Made by a program: the position numbers and the translations under genes | The notes under the pieces: model-generated | The model's database searches: none | Told to the model about the DNA's origin: nothing | The model's input: the letters and a program-made list of their open reading frames with translations, nothing else | Source of the DNA: Pedobacter sp. Leaf170 | GTDB taxonomy: Bacteria > Bacteroidota > Bacteroidia > Sphingobacteriales > Sphingobacteriaceae | DNA: 64,000 nt | Direction: 5' to 3' | NCBI RefSeq assembly: GCF_920984665.1 | Contig: NZ_CAKLBP010000003.1 | Coordinates: 421,950-485,949 of the forward strand | Shown here: positions 63,785 through 64,000 of the stretch, one piece after another | Layout of the letters: each line of letters starts with the position of its first letter | Numbering within the stretch: position 1 is the stretch's first letter

Positions 63785-63877
63785 ATGAAAAATCTTATCT
63801 TGATTTTTGCTGCAATTATTCTGCTCACGAGCTGCACTATACTAAAAAACGGCATCAGCTATGCTGGCGAAGAGTAA
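63785..63877 (+). pseudogene. Small lipoprotein, probably truncated by an insertion sequence
   Basis: ATG 63785 encodes MKNLILIFAAIILLTSC (lipobox LTSC) followed by TILKNGISYAGEE and TAA at 63875-63877. The stop comes from GTAA at 63874-63877, which I read as the left end of an IS66-like element. So the codons up to 63873 belong to a larger lipoprotein gene and the rest should lie beyond the insertion. Confidence 0.5.
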
Positions 63878-64000
63878 GCCTACGACCAACCCATCTTGAC
63901 TTAACTTGTTTTGACTGTTAATTTTGATTAAAAATCATGATATGAAAAAACCAGTTTTACAGTCAAACGAAATGTTTCCCCATGTTGAGGCCTGGATGTC
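63874..64000. mobile_element. Left end of a probable IS66-family insertion sequence
   Basis: The sequence from 63874 begins GTAAGCCTACGACC. IS66-family elements have terminal inverted repeats starting GTAA and make 8-bp target duplications. A short leader of 68 bp follows and then an ORF start (63942) that looks like the IS66 accessory protein. The element runs off the window, so the right end, transposase and duplicate (predicted GGCGAAGA, copied from 63866-63873) cannot be checked here. Confidence 0.45.
63942..64000 (+). CDS. Partial ORF resembling IS66 accessory protein TnpA
   Basis: ATG 63942 opens MKKPVLQSNEMFPHVEAWM and runs off the edge. The EMFPHVEAW segment is like the start of the small IS66 ORF of Bacteroidota (typically (E/D)xFPLIxxW followed by a Gln/Lys-rich helix). 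With only 19 codons this is a suggestion and not a firm call. Confidence 0.4.
   Translation, partial: MKKPVLQSNEMFPHVEAWM

Noticed and set aside
1..64000. tRNA, rRNA, CRISPR array or prophage
   Set aside because: I found no recognisable tRNA or rRNA segment, no regularly spaced repeats and no phage structural genes; a covariance-model scan could still reveal small RNAs I missed.

Overview
The window is AT-rich chromosomal DNA (GC content in the high thirties by eye) from a member of the Bacteroidota, most likely Sphingobacteriaceae (Pedobacter-like). Grounds: a SusC/SusD pair, lipoproteins with Bacteroidota-style lipoboxes, TPR-type histidine kinases, an E1 alpha/beta fusion, a DAHP synthase/chorismate mutase fusion, promoters of the TTG-N19-TAnnTTTG type, and almost no Shine-Dalgarno sequences. 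I saw no rRNA or tRNA gene and no CRISPR array.

1-28.6 kb is a polysaccharide utilisation locus with a sugar-acid catabolic operon. A minus-strand operon (sugar isomerase, DUF3826, SusC, SusD running off the window) is divergent from an AraC regulator. A second minus-strand operon encodes five secreted glycosidases (a GH67/GH20-like enzyme, an MGH1-like enzyme, GH28, GH95, GH2), with a sodium:sugar symporter and a DHDPS-family lyase downstream. A plus-strand operon (SDR dehydrogenase, FAH-family hydrolase, RhaM-type mutarotase, lactonase) matches most of the non-phosphorylative L-fucose/L-rhamnose pathway. An aldose epimerase, a HAD phosphatase, a NrtR/AraR-like Nudix regulator and a second AraC regulator follow. 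Together this suggests use of a fucose- or galactose-decorated pectic glycan.

28.6-37.3 kb is mixed: small lipoproteins and microproteins, a PAS-LuxR regulator, a patatin, a HAD enzyme, a DUF962 protein, proline dehydrogenase, an S4 RNA-binding protein, aroB and a fatty-acid hydroxylase. 37.3-38.2 kb holds palindromic repeats and a RelE/ParE-type toxin-antitoxin pair.

38.2-43.1 kb is an aromatic amino acid cluster, pheA - DAHP synthase/chorismate mutase - aroA - aroC. In front of pheA is a complete-looking ribosome-mediated attenuator: a promoter, a 20-codon leader ORF with five Tyr and four Phe codons, an antiterminator arm made of the last leader codons, and an intrinsic terminator 13 nt before the pheA start. 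This is the best regulatory finding in the window.

43.1-54.8 kb carries a DUF1684 protein, a LytTR regulator convergent with a TPR histidine kinase, an E1 alpha/beta fusion, DUF1573, an aminotransferase, several small proteins and a single-domain response regulator. 54.9-64 kb is a two-component pair followed by a run of exported proteins (Cys-rich repeat protein, LamG-like/OmpA, two CARDB-like paralogues, a beta-trefoil/repeat protein, an Arg/Glu-rich coiled coil). Four genes here are broken or possibly broken (two homopolymer frameshifts, in-frame TAG and TGA), and the last lipoprotein gene appears to be cut by the left end of an IS66-like element. This looks like a decaying or phase-variable surface locus.
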